64,000 bases of DNA from Leuctra nigra. Taxonomy: Eukaryota > Arthropoda > Insecta > Plecoptera > Leuctridae. How positions within the stretch are numbered: the stretch's first letter is position 1; every line of letters begins with the position of its first letter. Position numbers and translations under genes: made by a program. Shown one piece after another: positions 23,001-32,705 of the stretch. The notes beneath the pieces were generated by a model. The model was given only the letters and a program-made list of their open reading frames with translations, did no database searches and had not been told where the DNA came from. The stretch is taken from positions 22,562,309-22,626,308 of the forward strand of contig OW203766.1 of the NCBI GenBank assembly GCA_934045905.1. Direction: 5' to 3'.

Positions 23001-25191
23001 CTCCACCACGATCAACTGCTCCCCCGGCACAGCGTGGGACTCCAAGGCCCAAGCCTGCATCAATGTGTACAAGGCCAGGTGGTAAGTCCCACACTTATGT
23101 ACTCCACCACGATCAACTGCTCCCCCGGCACAGCGTGGGACTCCAAGGCCCAAGCCTGCATCAATGTGTACAAGGCCAGGTGGTAAGTCCCACACTTATG
23201 TACTCCACCACAATCAACTGTTCTCCGGCACAGCGTGGGACTCCAAGGCCCAAGCCTGCATCAATGTGTACAAGGCCAGGTGGTAAGTCCCACACTTATG
23301 TACTCCACCACAATCAACTGCTCCCCCGGCACAGCGTGGGACTCCAAGGCCCAAGCCTGCATCAATGTGTACAAGGCCAGGTGGTAAGTCCCACACTTAT
23401 GTACTCCACCACGATTAACTGCTCCCCCGGCACAGCGTGGGACTCCAAGGCCCAAGCCTGCATCAATGTGTACAAGGCCAGGTGGTAAGTCCCACACTTA
23501 TGTACTCCACCACGATCAACTGCTCCCCCGGCACAGCGTGGGACTCCAAGGCCCAAGCCTGCATCAATGTGTACAAGGCCAGGTGGTAAGTCCCACACTT
23601 ATGTACTCCACCACGATCAACTGCTCCCCCGGCACAGCGTGGGACTCCAAGGCCCAAGCCTGCATCAAATTGTACAAGGCCAGGTGGTAAGTCCCACACT
23701 TATGTACTCCACCACGATCAACTGCTCCCCCGGCACAGCGTGGGACTCCAAGGCCCAAGCCTGCAATAATGTGTACAAGGCCAGGTGGTAAGTCCCACAC
23801 TTATGTACTCCACCACGATCAACTGCTCCCCCGGCACAGCGTGGGACTCCAAGGCCCAAGCCTGCATCAATGTGTACAAGGCCAGGTGGTAAGTCCCACA
23901 CTTATGTACTCCACCACGATCAACTGCTCCCCCGGCACAGCGTGGGACTCCAAGGCCCAAGCCTGCATCAATGTGTACAAGGCCAGGTGGTAAGTCCCAC
24001 ACTTATGTACTCCACCACGATCAACTGCTCCCCCGGCACAGCGTGGGACTCCAAGGCCCAAGCCTGCATCAATGTGTACAAGGCCAGGTGGTAAGTCCCA
24101 CACTTATGTACTCCACCACGATCAACTGCTCCCCCGGCACAGCGTGGCACTCCAAGGCCCACAATGTGTACAAGGCCAGGTGGTAAGTCCCACACTTATG
24201 TACTCCACCACGATCAACTGCTCCCCCGGCACAGCGTGGGACTCCAAGGCCCAAGCCTGCATCAATGTGTACAAGGCCAGGTGGTAAGTCCCACACTTAT
24301 GTACTCCACCACGATCAACTGCTCCCCCGGCACAGCGTGGCACTCTAAGGCCCACAATGTGTACAAGGCCAGGTGGTAAGTCCCACACTTATGTACTCCA
24401 CCACGATCAACTGCTCCCCCGGCACAGCGTGGGACTCCAAGGCCCAAGCCTGCATCAATGTGTACAAGGCCAGGTGGTAAGTCCCACACTTATGTACTCC
24501 ACCACAATCAACTGCTCCCCCGGCACAGCGTGGGACTCCAAGGCCCAAGCCTGAATCAATGTGTACAAGGCCAGGTGGTTAGTCCCACACTTATGTACTC
24601 CACCACGATCAACTGCTCCCCCGGCACAGCGTGGGACTCCAAGGCCCAAGCCTGCATCAATGTGTACAAGGCCAGGTGGTAAGTAGTCCTTAGCCTGAGT
24701 ACAATCAAGCATCGCCATCACAAGTTTTAAATCAAAACTCAGATCAATATACATAAGTAATTAACCACAGTTCAACACATGGTGATTATTCTTGAGTTAG
24801 GAACAATTGCAATATTGAGTTAACAAAAATGTTTTTTTCTGACGGGTTCAACTAGAGAATAAGCAAAAATCATCCGGGCAACTTAGTGATAGCAGTACTT
24901 TGATAACATAAACTGATAAATATATATGAAGTAAAAACACTATTTAGCTTTATACTTATTATTAGTAAAATGTTTGGCTCCAGACGTCATCTTTTGTTAA
25001 ACATTCTTCTGTGTAATTCAGGCTGTATTAAAAAAATCCAAGAAATTAAAAATATCTCTTGATGTTAGATGTGCAATTGCAAATTTATTGACCTTATCAA
25101 TTGATTTCAGATTTTAATCAGAACTGAAGGGTGACATAACGAAGTACTGACAAAAGATTTAATAATAAATTGTTTCCTTCGTTTCAGTTAA
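7966..25191 (+). CDS. Obstructor/CPAP3-type secreted protein with three peritrophin-A chitin-binding domains (6-7 exons)
   Basis: Exons 7966-8056, 15905-16240, 16595-17041, 17902-18041, 18567-18774 and 21800-21971/21975 join in frame. If translation stops at TAA 21973-21975 the product is 465 residues. Residues 1-21 look like a signal peptide (hydrophobic, ending IGAA). Residues ~22-235 are Pro/Gln/Gly-rich and include PAPEY repeats. CBM14 domains follow: C236-C285, C301-C351 and C416 to 457/465, with cysteine spacing 12(11)-5-9-11(12)-12-7. Domain 3 has only five Cys if read to TAA. Splicing at the GTAAGT overlapping that stop, to the acceptor before 25188, gives TG|T-TAA, a terminal sixth Cys with spacing 7. 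Domain 3 also lacks the usual aromatic before its third Cys, so its chitin binding may be weak. Family members bind chitin in cuticle, trachea or gut matrix. The long proline-rich N-terminus is unusual for CPAP3, so no symbol is given. Confidence 0.85.
8570..8640. repeat. Fragment of dispersed G/C-block repeat
   Basis: A GGGGGTCTGAGGGGAGG / CCCCCCAG block is followed by GTTTTAACTGAATTT. Similar blocks occur near 32815-32900 and 40160-40330, the latter with ATTTTAACTCAATTC at a similar distance. It looks like a degraded dispersed non-coding family. Confidence 0.5.
9224..9244. repeat. Poly(C) homopolymer
   Basis: 21 consecutive C, within a stretch that has CCCAATTGTTA on one side and AACAATTGTTA on the other. 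The exact length may not be reliable in an assembly. Confidence 0.9.
9978..11831 (+). mobile_element. Non-coding repeat element copy B (complete)
   Basis: The 5' end is a palindrome with arms 9978-10134 and 10225-10381 around a 90-bp spacer; outer ends read ATCCCCAT and ATGGGGAT. About 2.5 tandem units of ~268 bp follow, then the block shared with A and C, then GACTTGGCTGG, a hairpin TGGAGCG-AC-CGCTCCA (11812-11827) and CTAG (11828-11831). CCAGCCAAGTC in the left arm is the reverse complement of GACTTGGCTGG near the 3' end, acting like a subterminal inverted repeat. No protein is encoded. The layout matches Helentron/DINE-1-like elements; classification is inference. Confidence 0.75.
10550..11430 (+). 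repeat. Internal ~268-bp tandem units with CRE/ETS/YY1-like motifs
   Basis: GACGTCA-type cores occur at 10731, 10854, 10997, 11120, 11269 and 11391, alternating at ~123 and ~145 bases so that the full period is ~268. Almost every core is followed by CTTCCGG or TTTCCGG, and alternate ones also by AAAATGGCGGC or a one-base variant. Each half unit is preceded by a conserved GATGACCGTCTG / ATCGGTC-like sequence. Confidence 0.8.
13557..13775 (-). mobile_element. tRNA-derived SINE
   Basis: On the minus strand, 13747 down to 13676 folds as a tRNA. The acceptor arms GACCGGG/TTCGGTC pair, the D arm starts GCTCAGTTGGTAGAGC, the anticodon stem is CTCGC/GTGAG and the T arm is CTGGG-TTCAAGC-CCCGG. The anticodon-loop triplet is GGC (Ala), but position 33 is C rather than U. 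No CCA follows; instead an unrelated A/T-rich body runs to about 13557. Intact A and B boxes plus a tail favour a SINE over a functional tRNA gene. Confidence 0.75.
15905..16240 (+). CDS. Exon 2: proline/glutamine-rich segment
   Basis: Acceptor TCTCACAG|TG and donor GGAG|GTTTGT; phase 1 in, phase 1 out. Encodes about residues 31-143, rich in Pro, Gln and Arg, for example VPQHPTPYRRSPQQ. No domain is recognisable; it is probably disordered. GC content is well above the surrounding introns. Confidence 0.8.
16595..17041 (+). CDS. Exon 3: PAPEY repeats and chitin-binding domain 1
   Basis: Acceptor TTGAACAG|GTTTCG, donor GGAGA|GTAAGT. Gly-rich start, then PAPEY/PAPVD repeats, then CBM14 domain 1, C236 to C285, with six Cys spaced 12-5-9-11-7 and the family-typical segment CDYPDNVDCGD. 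Confidence 0.9.
16696..16811 (+). repeat. 15-bp coding tandem repeat (PAPEY/PAPVD)
   Basis: About eight copies of CCTGCACCYGAGTAC-like units encode PAPEY, interrupted by PAPVD. The coding minisatellite makes an acidic, proline-rich linker before chitin-binding domain 1. Length polymorphism between individuals is likely. Confidence 0.9.
17191..17338. repeat. 148-bp hairpin MITE-like element in intron 3
   Basis: Arms 17191-17242 and 17287-17338 are reverse complements at about 50 of 52 positions, separated by a 44-bp loop. It is markedly GC-richer than the intron around it, which suggests an insertion. A flanking duplication was not identified. Confidence 0.75.
17902..18041 (+). CDS. Exon 4: first part of chitin-binding domain 2
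   Basis: Acceptor TTGTTACAG|AGCC completes the Lys codon; donor AACGCG|GTGAGC, phase 0. Encodes CBM14 domain 2 from C301 through the fourth Cys, with the aromatic-rich CGLFYVCDN core. The domain is split by the intron after LNFNA. Confidence 0.9.
18567..18774 (+). CDS. Exon 5: end of chitin-binding domain 2 and acidic linker
   Basis: Acceptor GCCTCTAG|GAGCTG, donor CCAGCTA|GTATGT, phase 1 out. Begins ELNVCDYPYNVDCGD, completing domain 2, then a Pro/Glu/Ala-rich linker ending in a basic KKFHGGLKR segment. Confidence 0.88.
18775..21799 (+). other. Intron 5, mostly occupied by element copy C
   Basis: 3.0 kb, of which about 2.3 kb is element C (19263-21599). The two flanks share a motif like GAAGTAGAA..CAATAGAGCACA at ~19224 and ~21615, with a looser third copy near 19164. 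I see no other feature. Confidence 0.7.
19263..21599 (-). mobile_element. Non-coding repeat element copy C (reverse orientation, long palindrome spacer)
   Basis: Read on the minus strand, it matches A and B. The 3' hairpin and CTAG lie at 19263-19282 (one hairpin mismatch), and CRE/ETS cores at 19703, 19826, 19971, 20126 and 20279. The palindrome has arms 20473-20690 and 21384-21599, separated by a ~690-bp spacer instead of the 90 bp in B. The inner arm ends carry GCGCCAAGT and CGATGC, as in B. No transposase or helicase sequence is visible in the spacer. Confidence 0.75.
21800..21975 (+). CDS. Exon 6: chitin-binding domain 3 (stop codon overlaps a splice donor)
   Basis: Acceptor GTCTCTTTCAG|GCGC, phase 1 in. 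Encodes CBM14 domain 3 with five Cys (C416, C428, C434, C444, C457), ending INVYKARW and TAA at 21973-21975. The last bases read AGGTG|GTAAGT, a consensus donor at 21972. If it is used, the exon ends at 21971 with TG and the codon at the expected sixth-Cys position is completed by the next exon. Gasp splits its domain-3 sixth-Cys codon the same way (TG|GTGAGT at 53059). Confidence 0.85.
21890..24682 (+). repeat. Exon-derived 101-bp tandem array, 28 copies
   Basis: The unit starts ACTCCACCACGATC, contains the 3' 86 bases of exon 6 including GTGGTAAGT, and adds 15 bases of downstream sequence. Spacing is 101 bases except for 100 (copies 4 and 14) and 92 (copies 23 and 25, sharing a 9-base loss). 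GTAAGT is kept in 27 of 28 copies; copy 27 has GTTAGT. Copies 5, 7, 11, 14, 15 and 27 share CACAATCAAC. The final copy is followed by GTAAGTAGTCC rather than GTAAGTCCCAC. A period of 101 is not divisible by three and each copy has an in-frame stop, so it does not extend the protein. Confidence 0.97.
25188..25191 (+). CDS. Predicted terminal coding exon start (T-TAA after acceptor)
   Basis: TTGTTTCCTTCGTTTCAG precedes 25188, a strong pyrimidine-rich acceptor. Joined to TG at 21970-21971 it gives TGT (Cys) followed by TAA (25189-25191), placing the sixth Cys of domain 3 at spacing 7 as in domains 1 and 2. Weaker acceptors near 25020 and 25111 would give Trp-Leu-Tyr-stop or an immediate stop. 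This exon is inference without transcript support. Confidence 0.5.
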
Positions 25192-25220
25192 ACAGACGTT
25201 CGGCAGAAGATCTCATCACT

Positions 25221-25254
25221 CAATCATTCAATCAATCAATCAATCAATCAATTC
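25221..25254. repeat. (CAAT)n microsatellite
   Basis: Imperfect run of CAAT/AATC tetranucleotides in the likely 3' UTR. Confidence 0.9.
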
Positions 25255-25427
25255 AAGATAAAATGCAGCACAATGGAATATTTTAAAAGATAATTCAATT
25301 CCCAGCTTGATACTGATCGCTGGAATTGCAATGGGGAATTTCATAACATTTATAATGTGAATATTGCATTCACCTTTTGTAGTTTAGATCAAACTTGTCC
25401 ATGAAATGCTAACAGGAACTTGGTTTT

Positions 25428-25433
25428 AATAAA
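25428..25433 (+). terminator. Candidate poly(A) signal of the upstream chitin-binding-domain gene
   Basis: AATAAA about 240 bases after the predicted terminal stop at 25191. It is the first canonical hexamer I see downstream of the predicted last exon. Confidence 0.4.
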
Positions 25434-27774
25434 TCATCGTGAATCACTTGTTATTTAGTGAAGTACATTTGGGAAAATATTAAATTTGATATGTTGGACA
25501 GTTATATATTATATTTGTTTCCTTTTCCAATCCATATTCACCACTGAAAATGAGTGACTACCTTGTCTAGACGATTACGGTACGAAATGTTTAATTGATT
25601 ACAAATATTTTGAAAGTTTATTTATTGGCAAAATGCTCAATTATAGTCGTAAATTTTATTTAACAGAGTAGTTGTAGATCTCTCCGTTTCTAGATACAAA
25701 CCACCAACTAGAGTTGGACAAATGTAAAAAAAAGTTAAAAACGCAATCCATGTAATTTTATAAATTTTGATTTCATAATAAACACTTTAGGCTTACCTAC
25801 CTAGTTGTGGAAAAATGATATTTTTCATACTCAAATATTAATAGGTATTATGAATCAGAATTTAAATAAATAAATAATATTAAGTGCACTATTCACTACA
25901 AAATAAAAGCTGACAAAAAAGTATTTGTATTTCTTCCGTTTTGGAGCTCATGTCAAATTTTTTTAATTTTTTTATTTGAGCTTGTTTTACATCTATGAGC
26001 TAGTTTAGAACCAGGTCTGCAATCTTACAGACGATCTTGAAACTACTTCTGGGCGTTCAACAGTTTCTCATTTCACCTCCTAGATGGCGCCACATAATAA
26101 GACAATACATAACTAAACTATGCAAAACAAAATACAAGATTATACATTCAAATGTATGGTTTTGGGGACGATTCAAGTACCTAGTACAATTTCACAATAT
26201 CTTGGTTTTACATTGAAATTTACAAAAATTAAAAACGAGTTTGTTTTAGGTATTTGAATATACAAGAAAACAAGTACCTATATGAAATGTATTTTTAGCC
26301 AAAACTTTGTTTACTTTACATTCCTATAATTCTTCTATTGTTCTAAAATACATAATGAAGTGGAAAACAAAACAAAACAAGTAATATTATTCCTGATCGG
26401 GCGTATGTCACTCGCTTGCATTTCCCGAACTTTCTCCACCGGTTTCACTTTCAAACTGTTAGATTCAGGGACGACCAAAATACAAAACACCGACATATTG
26501 TTACGTGTTCATCTTTAGAATTACGACACCTTGACATTGATTTAGAAAATTAGATCAGTTTATGACGTAAATTTATACAATAAAATATTATTTGCCACTT
26601 CTAATTCTGATTTATAAAATAAATTGAAAATCTAGAAAATCTTAATCTGACCTGAAAATTAAACGTCAATATGTTCATACTTATTCACAACCAACATAAC
26701 GGGTAAAACTGTAACAATAACGAATTATGGTATAGGAATAGTTCCCAGTATGGCATCTATTTTGTAACTTGCAAAATAAAGATAGTTTGATTTGAGAAGA
26801 TGAGGACAAGGGGCTTCTCAAATGTAAATGCGCTTTGTATTTGTCTTTAATCTAAGAAGTAGAATTATATATTTGTCCAGTAGGTACTTCATTGCGGATT
26901 CTTTAGACTGCTATTTCTTGCTACTGCATAGAATCAAGGATATCAGAATTGAGATGCTTACTACATATTTCCAGCATGTTTTCAGCAAAACAAATTCCAT
27001 TCCGACATGAAATTCCGTGCAAAATGAAGAAAACATATTCTCGAAACTCGTTTATATTCAGGAAGTAGATCGGATTATTAAGATCAAAACGAGCAAACAT
27101 AACATTCTATATATTGCATGTAAACACGAACATGGAATTATTGGAAATTTCAATTCACACTCAATGCTCAAGTTTTTCTCCTGAAATAAGAATGTAATGG
27201 AAACTTAGAAATTATTATTCATAAGATGCTATAAAATATGCGGGCTACAATTAAGTTTTTAAGAAACTAAATTTGCGACCTCTTGTATTTTGCCCCCAGC
27301 AGATAAATGCATTTTTTTCTAAAATTCTAACGATTTTGGCTAAATTAAATTTTTTTGTCAAACGCTTTATAGCATTATAATTGATTCCGGTAATTTTCGT
27401 TCCCTCCCAATTACTCTGCTTATGCATATGTATCCTTGGTGTGACCGATCTGCATAAGACATGTTAATTCAGACAACAAACAGTCTATTAATACTCTGAT
27501 CTCAGGTAAGTCTCAGGGCTGGGCTGAGTCAAGTACTTTTACCTGAGTTGCAGCCGCCAAGATCCGCCCTCAACCGATTGATGAAAGTGTCGATCAAATC
27601 AATAATCACCAATCAAAACCACAAATAATGCTAGACATGAATAGAATGGAAATGAAAGACGCTTCAAACTGAATGAATTTTGGACATAATTTTGTTTCAG
27701 AAAATATTTTATTTTTGAAATTAAATATTTGTAAGTAAATTAGGAATAAGTGACGTAAGTATGAAATCATATTG

Positions 27775-27832
27775 CTGTTGGCGGGATTGAACCCAGGACC
27801 CCTCACTTGTAGGGCCAAGCAGTCTAGGTGTG
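27775..27832 (-). mobile_element. Degraded tRNA-derived SINE fragment
   Basis: On the minus strand the sequence reads GTGAGGGGTCCTGGGTTCAA then TCCCGCC, matching the anticodon-stem/T-arm part of the SINE at 13557-13775. The A-box half is not recognisable. Confidence 0.5.
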
Positions 27833-28880
27833 TCGGTATCTTATGTAAGTTTTTATTGTATGACAAATAAGTTATATTGGGTGTCTTGCTTAAAATTAAC
27901 ACTTCAAGTGAGTATCCAGGTATTTTGGCTTGCTGAGCCGTCTGAACTTCTTTCTAGAACAAAACACATACTTTATTTTTATCTCCGCATTTCGTTATTT
28001 TGACACGTCTTGACCATAAATGTCATACAGATTTTTTCAAAGAATTTAACGTTTCATAAACTTTCCCATCACTTGAAATGATCAAAAATAATTAATACCA
28101 TAATAAAACTAAATGAACTTTAAAAAGAAAGTGTTTGTCATAACTGTCCCATACATTCTGACATAAAACGTCTAATTTATAAAAATCAATATTAAAAAAA
28201 TCAGCCACACAACTTTTTTTTAGTCATAAATCCTTTTTTTCACTATCTAACCATAATCCTATGTTAAATGACATGTTTGAAATTTCACTTCGCACGTTGG
28301 ACTTGGAGGGTTATACGAGTTCAATATGACCACTTTCCCTGATATTGAAATCACATTCCATCGCCATGTGCAGACAGTTGGAGTGTTTGGGGAGTGGTTA
28401 CAAAACTAGAGCACCAAGAGCAATTGTTGCTGAGAAGAGAATGAGTTTGGCGGCGCCCGGGGTGTGAAGCCATGATCTCCAGGATGACTAGACACTGTGT
28501 TATCAAGGTTTCGAATGTCAAGATGAAAAGTGAATTCAATGCATACGGGTAGATCGAATTTGATGCGGTGAGAATCAAAATAAAAGAAATAATGCGAAAC
28601 TGAAAGTTAGTGAAAAAAATAGATAAGCTATTTGCAAATTACACTAGTATTCTCTCTGGCAAATGCCACTAAAGTTGATGAGTTTGGTGCAAAAAGTGAG
28701 TGACAATAATGTTTCTGTCTTGCTTTACTTTTCTCCCAATGTTTGTTATTAGGGCGAACGAGAAAATACATGTTCTTTAAAAAGATTTTATTAATTTTGT
28801 CTAAACTAACAGAATTTTAAAAACTCAAGATAGTAGCGACCGATTTAATAATGTATAATGTATAATGTGTATACGCTATG

Positions 28881-28963
28881 ACCTCTGGTACGACCTCAAA
28901 GTGTTAAATACGATATTTATTGTAAAATAATAGTATTTAACACTTTGAGGTCGTGCCAGGGGT
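28881..28963. ncRNA. Candidate pre-miRNA-like hairpin
   Basis: Arms 28881-28911 and 28933-28963 pair over 31 positions with only two G-U wobbles on the plus-strand fold, around a 21-base loop; total 83 nt. The size fits a miRNA precursor, but the near-perfect pairing could equally be a short palindromic element. No known miRNA seed was recognised. Confidence 0.35.
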
Positions 28964-31900
28964 AATAAAGTACTCCAGTGTGTGGCATTATAATAGTCTA
29001 TTAAGCTGCAATGGGTCATTACTATCTGATTTTTCAAAATTATGATAGTGTAAAGACAAATTTCAAAAAACGCTTTGACGAAACGAGCGATTCCCGTTCG
29101 CTTACCCAGGCCACTTAATTCCGCAAAAGAAATTAGGTTCAAATGTTACAATTATTTCCAAATAATCATAGTTTTACGTCTCATTACAAAGTCAAAAACA
29201 GGATTTATCCAATTTAACTTAAGCCTAACCTGGTTTGCTTAAGATCAGTAACTGGTTTCATAAATTGATATAAATAGACTAATCAGCCAATAATTCAAGT
29301 GACTAATATGAAGTGATCAATATGAATATATTGAATAAAACTGTAGTGCTCCATTTCAAAGACAGATTCTAATGAGTCTCACTGGTAGTTACGTTGTGCC
29401 TTGACGGTGACGTGTATTACATTCTTGGATTTAAATATTCTTTGAAATATACTTTCGCCTCTGGAGTCAAATTACAAAATTTATAATTATCGTAATTATT
29501 GTTCGCTTTTCAAGAGGGCTATAATCATCGAAAGACATCAGATAATCCAACAAAAAATATGAATACCAATCGTATTTGGTAATGTACCTCAGTAATGCAC
29601 AAAGAGCCAAGGAAGAATCACTTACTTCCGTTCCTGGAATTAGTTGAATACGTATACAAATTAGGAATGTTGCTTTCTTCAAAAAATAAAAATTATTGAA
29701 CCATATCAAGGATTTTAAAAGCAGTTTTCAAAAAAATGTCATATCAATGTATGGCTAGGTATGCTATAATTTGTTGCATTCAAATTAATTCCTTTTTTTA
29801 AAAGAGATTGGAAACGAGATCGAAATTAACATTTAATAATACGAGACGTATTATTTACCTTCCACATAAGGAAGAACTTTTAAGAAGATTCAAACTAGTA
29901 TTTCCTTCTGCAAAAGTTGTTAACCCTGCTCCTAATCGGAACAACAATCATTACATTTAGAAAAAAATCGTACACCATCTGACCACTTTTATTCTCGCAT
30001 ATTTGTCTATCTAATACCGTCTTCATTTTCATCTGAAGAAAGGAAAGTGGTCTTCATTTGTCCCTCCGGCCAATACACAAAGTGGGCCAACAATAGAAAC
30101 AAAATGATGCAACGATGAGCGAGCATCGAATTGACAATTATAATTAATCGATTAGTATCGATCCGATGTCATTGATGCATTTGATGCAATTACCCAACCA
30201 ATCACGGCACATGTCACAAGGGATTTGTTTCATGTCAATCAACTTTGATGCTCGCAGTGAAAGTGATTGTTTAACATCGTTTGAATTTGATTTCATGGCG
30301 TAAAACCCCTGAATAATGAGATCAATTTGAATTCAATTCAATACTTTTTTATTTACACAGTACCTACCGAAGAAGATATTATGGAAGATATTTTTTTACC
30401 AATATTTTTACAATAAACGTAATGTTAGTTGACAATATTGTACATATATCTAAAATTAAATTGATGAAAACGAATGCCTCTGCTTCTAGGGATTTGAGGT
30501 CATCAATGAAGAATATTGTTTGGTTCGAATATCACATGTTGGCCCGGAGGCTGTATTTGAACCTTTTGTCCACTTCGTCCGATATGACATCAACCCTCTG
30601 CACAAAACATTTCAAACTTTATCGTTTCTCATGAAATAAAATGGCGGACACTTTTTATTAACTTTTAAAGAAATCGATACATGACCTTTCAATAAAAAAA
30701 CATACATCATAGCATCCATCGTAATCACATCTTTATTACACAAATTCCACCACGTTCCTCACCTTTCGCTATAATATTCACATGCTTATTTTTTTCTGCA
30801 TAAAGTTACAGAGTATTTTAATATAATATTTATACATTATATTAGCTATTTTCTTTCCCAGCGTGACATAAATGTACCATCTACTTGACATTGTACAGTG
30901 GATTTTCCTGTTCCTCAAACCGAATAAGCCACACCAAACGAATCGAGTTTCTTACATGAAGCCGTGTTAAATGTCAACAAGTGCCAAAGGTGTATTTATG
31001 CAGTAGAAGTAGATACATTTTTGGTCGCCCAAAGCAAACGGCCTACTTTCATAATCACAAACACCATCAAATTCTAATATGAATGAACATCTACAGTATC
31101 AACAAAATACCTTTAACAGCTAGAATGTGAAAACCTATGTATAGATACATATTTTGGAGATTGAAAATCTAATTAGCTATACAGTTGATTTGAACAAAAC
31201 GCACAATTCACTCGACATAATTACAAACAGGTAAATAAAAGGGGGTGCATTTGTAATTATAATAAATGTTTTATACCAAAACAACATTATGAATTATGAA
31301 TTCTTGTTTGATCAAACGGGATATTAATATATATTTATGATCAAACGATAACAATTATTACCCAACACAAAATCGATCGGAGTAAGTAGAGTAATAAAGG
31401 CGGTTACAGAAACTTCTGATTTCTGATTGAATGATTTTGCGATATAGGCGAATACTTTTGTAATAGCGCTGTCTCGATTGTAGACCCGGGGCAAATGGAA
31501 TTGTATCAGACACTACTTTTATTTATGACAGTTGGAGTACAAAATATAATTGGTACATTTTGCAACAATTACGTGTATTTGCCTAAAATGCGTATGCCAT
31601 TATAACATCTTACTTGACACATAATTTTGTAACAATTTTCTAATTTTTTTGGCCATATCAACTAGAGCGGATTTGCTTTTTGCGGAAAAGTTTTTTGTAC
31701 CAATTAATAAAAACGTGTCATAGGTTTCGGTCTAAAGAGAAAACTGACAGTGTAGTCTTCTTGATAATTAAAAAATTGCAAATCTAACTGAAAAGTTGCT
31801 TCTGTATTTATATTTTTAAAATACATCAATTAGTATAGTCTCCTGTTTATTAATAATCGTGCAATAACTAATACAATTAATGATTACATCATGTTGAAAC

Positions 31901-31973
31901 CATGCAGAATGTCATTATCGTGACTTCTGACTGCTATTATACCTCACAGTTGCGTGTGATAATATCCCTCCCC

Positions 31974-31991
31974 CTGTCTGTCTGTCTGTCT
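31974..31991. repeat. (GTCT)n microsatellite
   Basis: About four and a half CTGT/GTCT units. Confidence 0.85.
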
Positions 31992-32705
31992 TACAATCAT
32001 CAGACACATCTCAGAATCCGTCAGGATCAGACATTGAAATGAAGGCGGATCAATATTGTATTGTAAATCTACATTGTGAATCATAATCGAGGAAATGCTA
32101 TAAGATTATTATTATTTTAGTGTTCTGTGATAATTTATCTATCTTCCTTTTATAGTCTGGAGAAAGGAACAAATGAAACATGACTTTAACATTTAATTTT
32201 TTTCAAGAATCGTGTTGGGTTATCAGAATAAGGCAACACCTAATATCTTACAAATCTCCAATCTGTATACACTGTTCAGCTCAATTTAAGGATAATATAC
32301 TACTTTTTTTATTACTAACTTGATTGTATTCAAATGTATTTTTTGTCATATTTCCTACGTATAAAGGAAGTAATTACCTGTATTTCTTGTCTGTGCATTC
32401 CTTGCAAGGTGGGTTGACGCCTGCAGCGTCGTGTAAGGACGCTGAGAAATGCGAATAGTGGTTGATCAAGGCTGAATGCACAAGGATCTAGCAGATAAGA
32501 CAGTTATTTCATCAATGATTCACTTCATTAGAATATATGTGACGCATTCTTTAAATATCATTGCGTTCACTGGAAATTGTAATTATTTAATTCATTCATA
32601 ATCTTACTTATGTGTCAGGTGGTGAATGTGCAAAATGTCATCTGAATTAGCCATTGCTGGCAGAAGAAAATATTATACCTACTTCCAGTAATTAATTTGT
32701 ATTAG

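Noticed and set aside
21890..24682. Regularly spaced repeats resembling a CRISPR array
   Set aside because: Units are directly contiguous with no variable spacers, are derived from a eukaryotic exon, and lie in an insect gene.
21888..24754. Series of 74-141-codon open frames on both strands through the 101-bp array, including minus-strand frames starting MWDLPPGLVHIDAG
   Set aside because: They are by-products of a repeat whose plus strand is coding in copy 1. The period is not a multiple of three, every copy has stops, and no independent promoter or domain is present.
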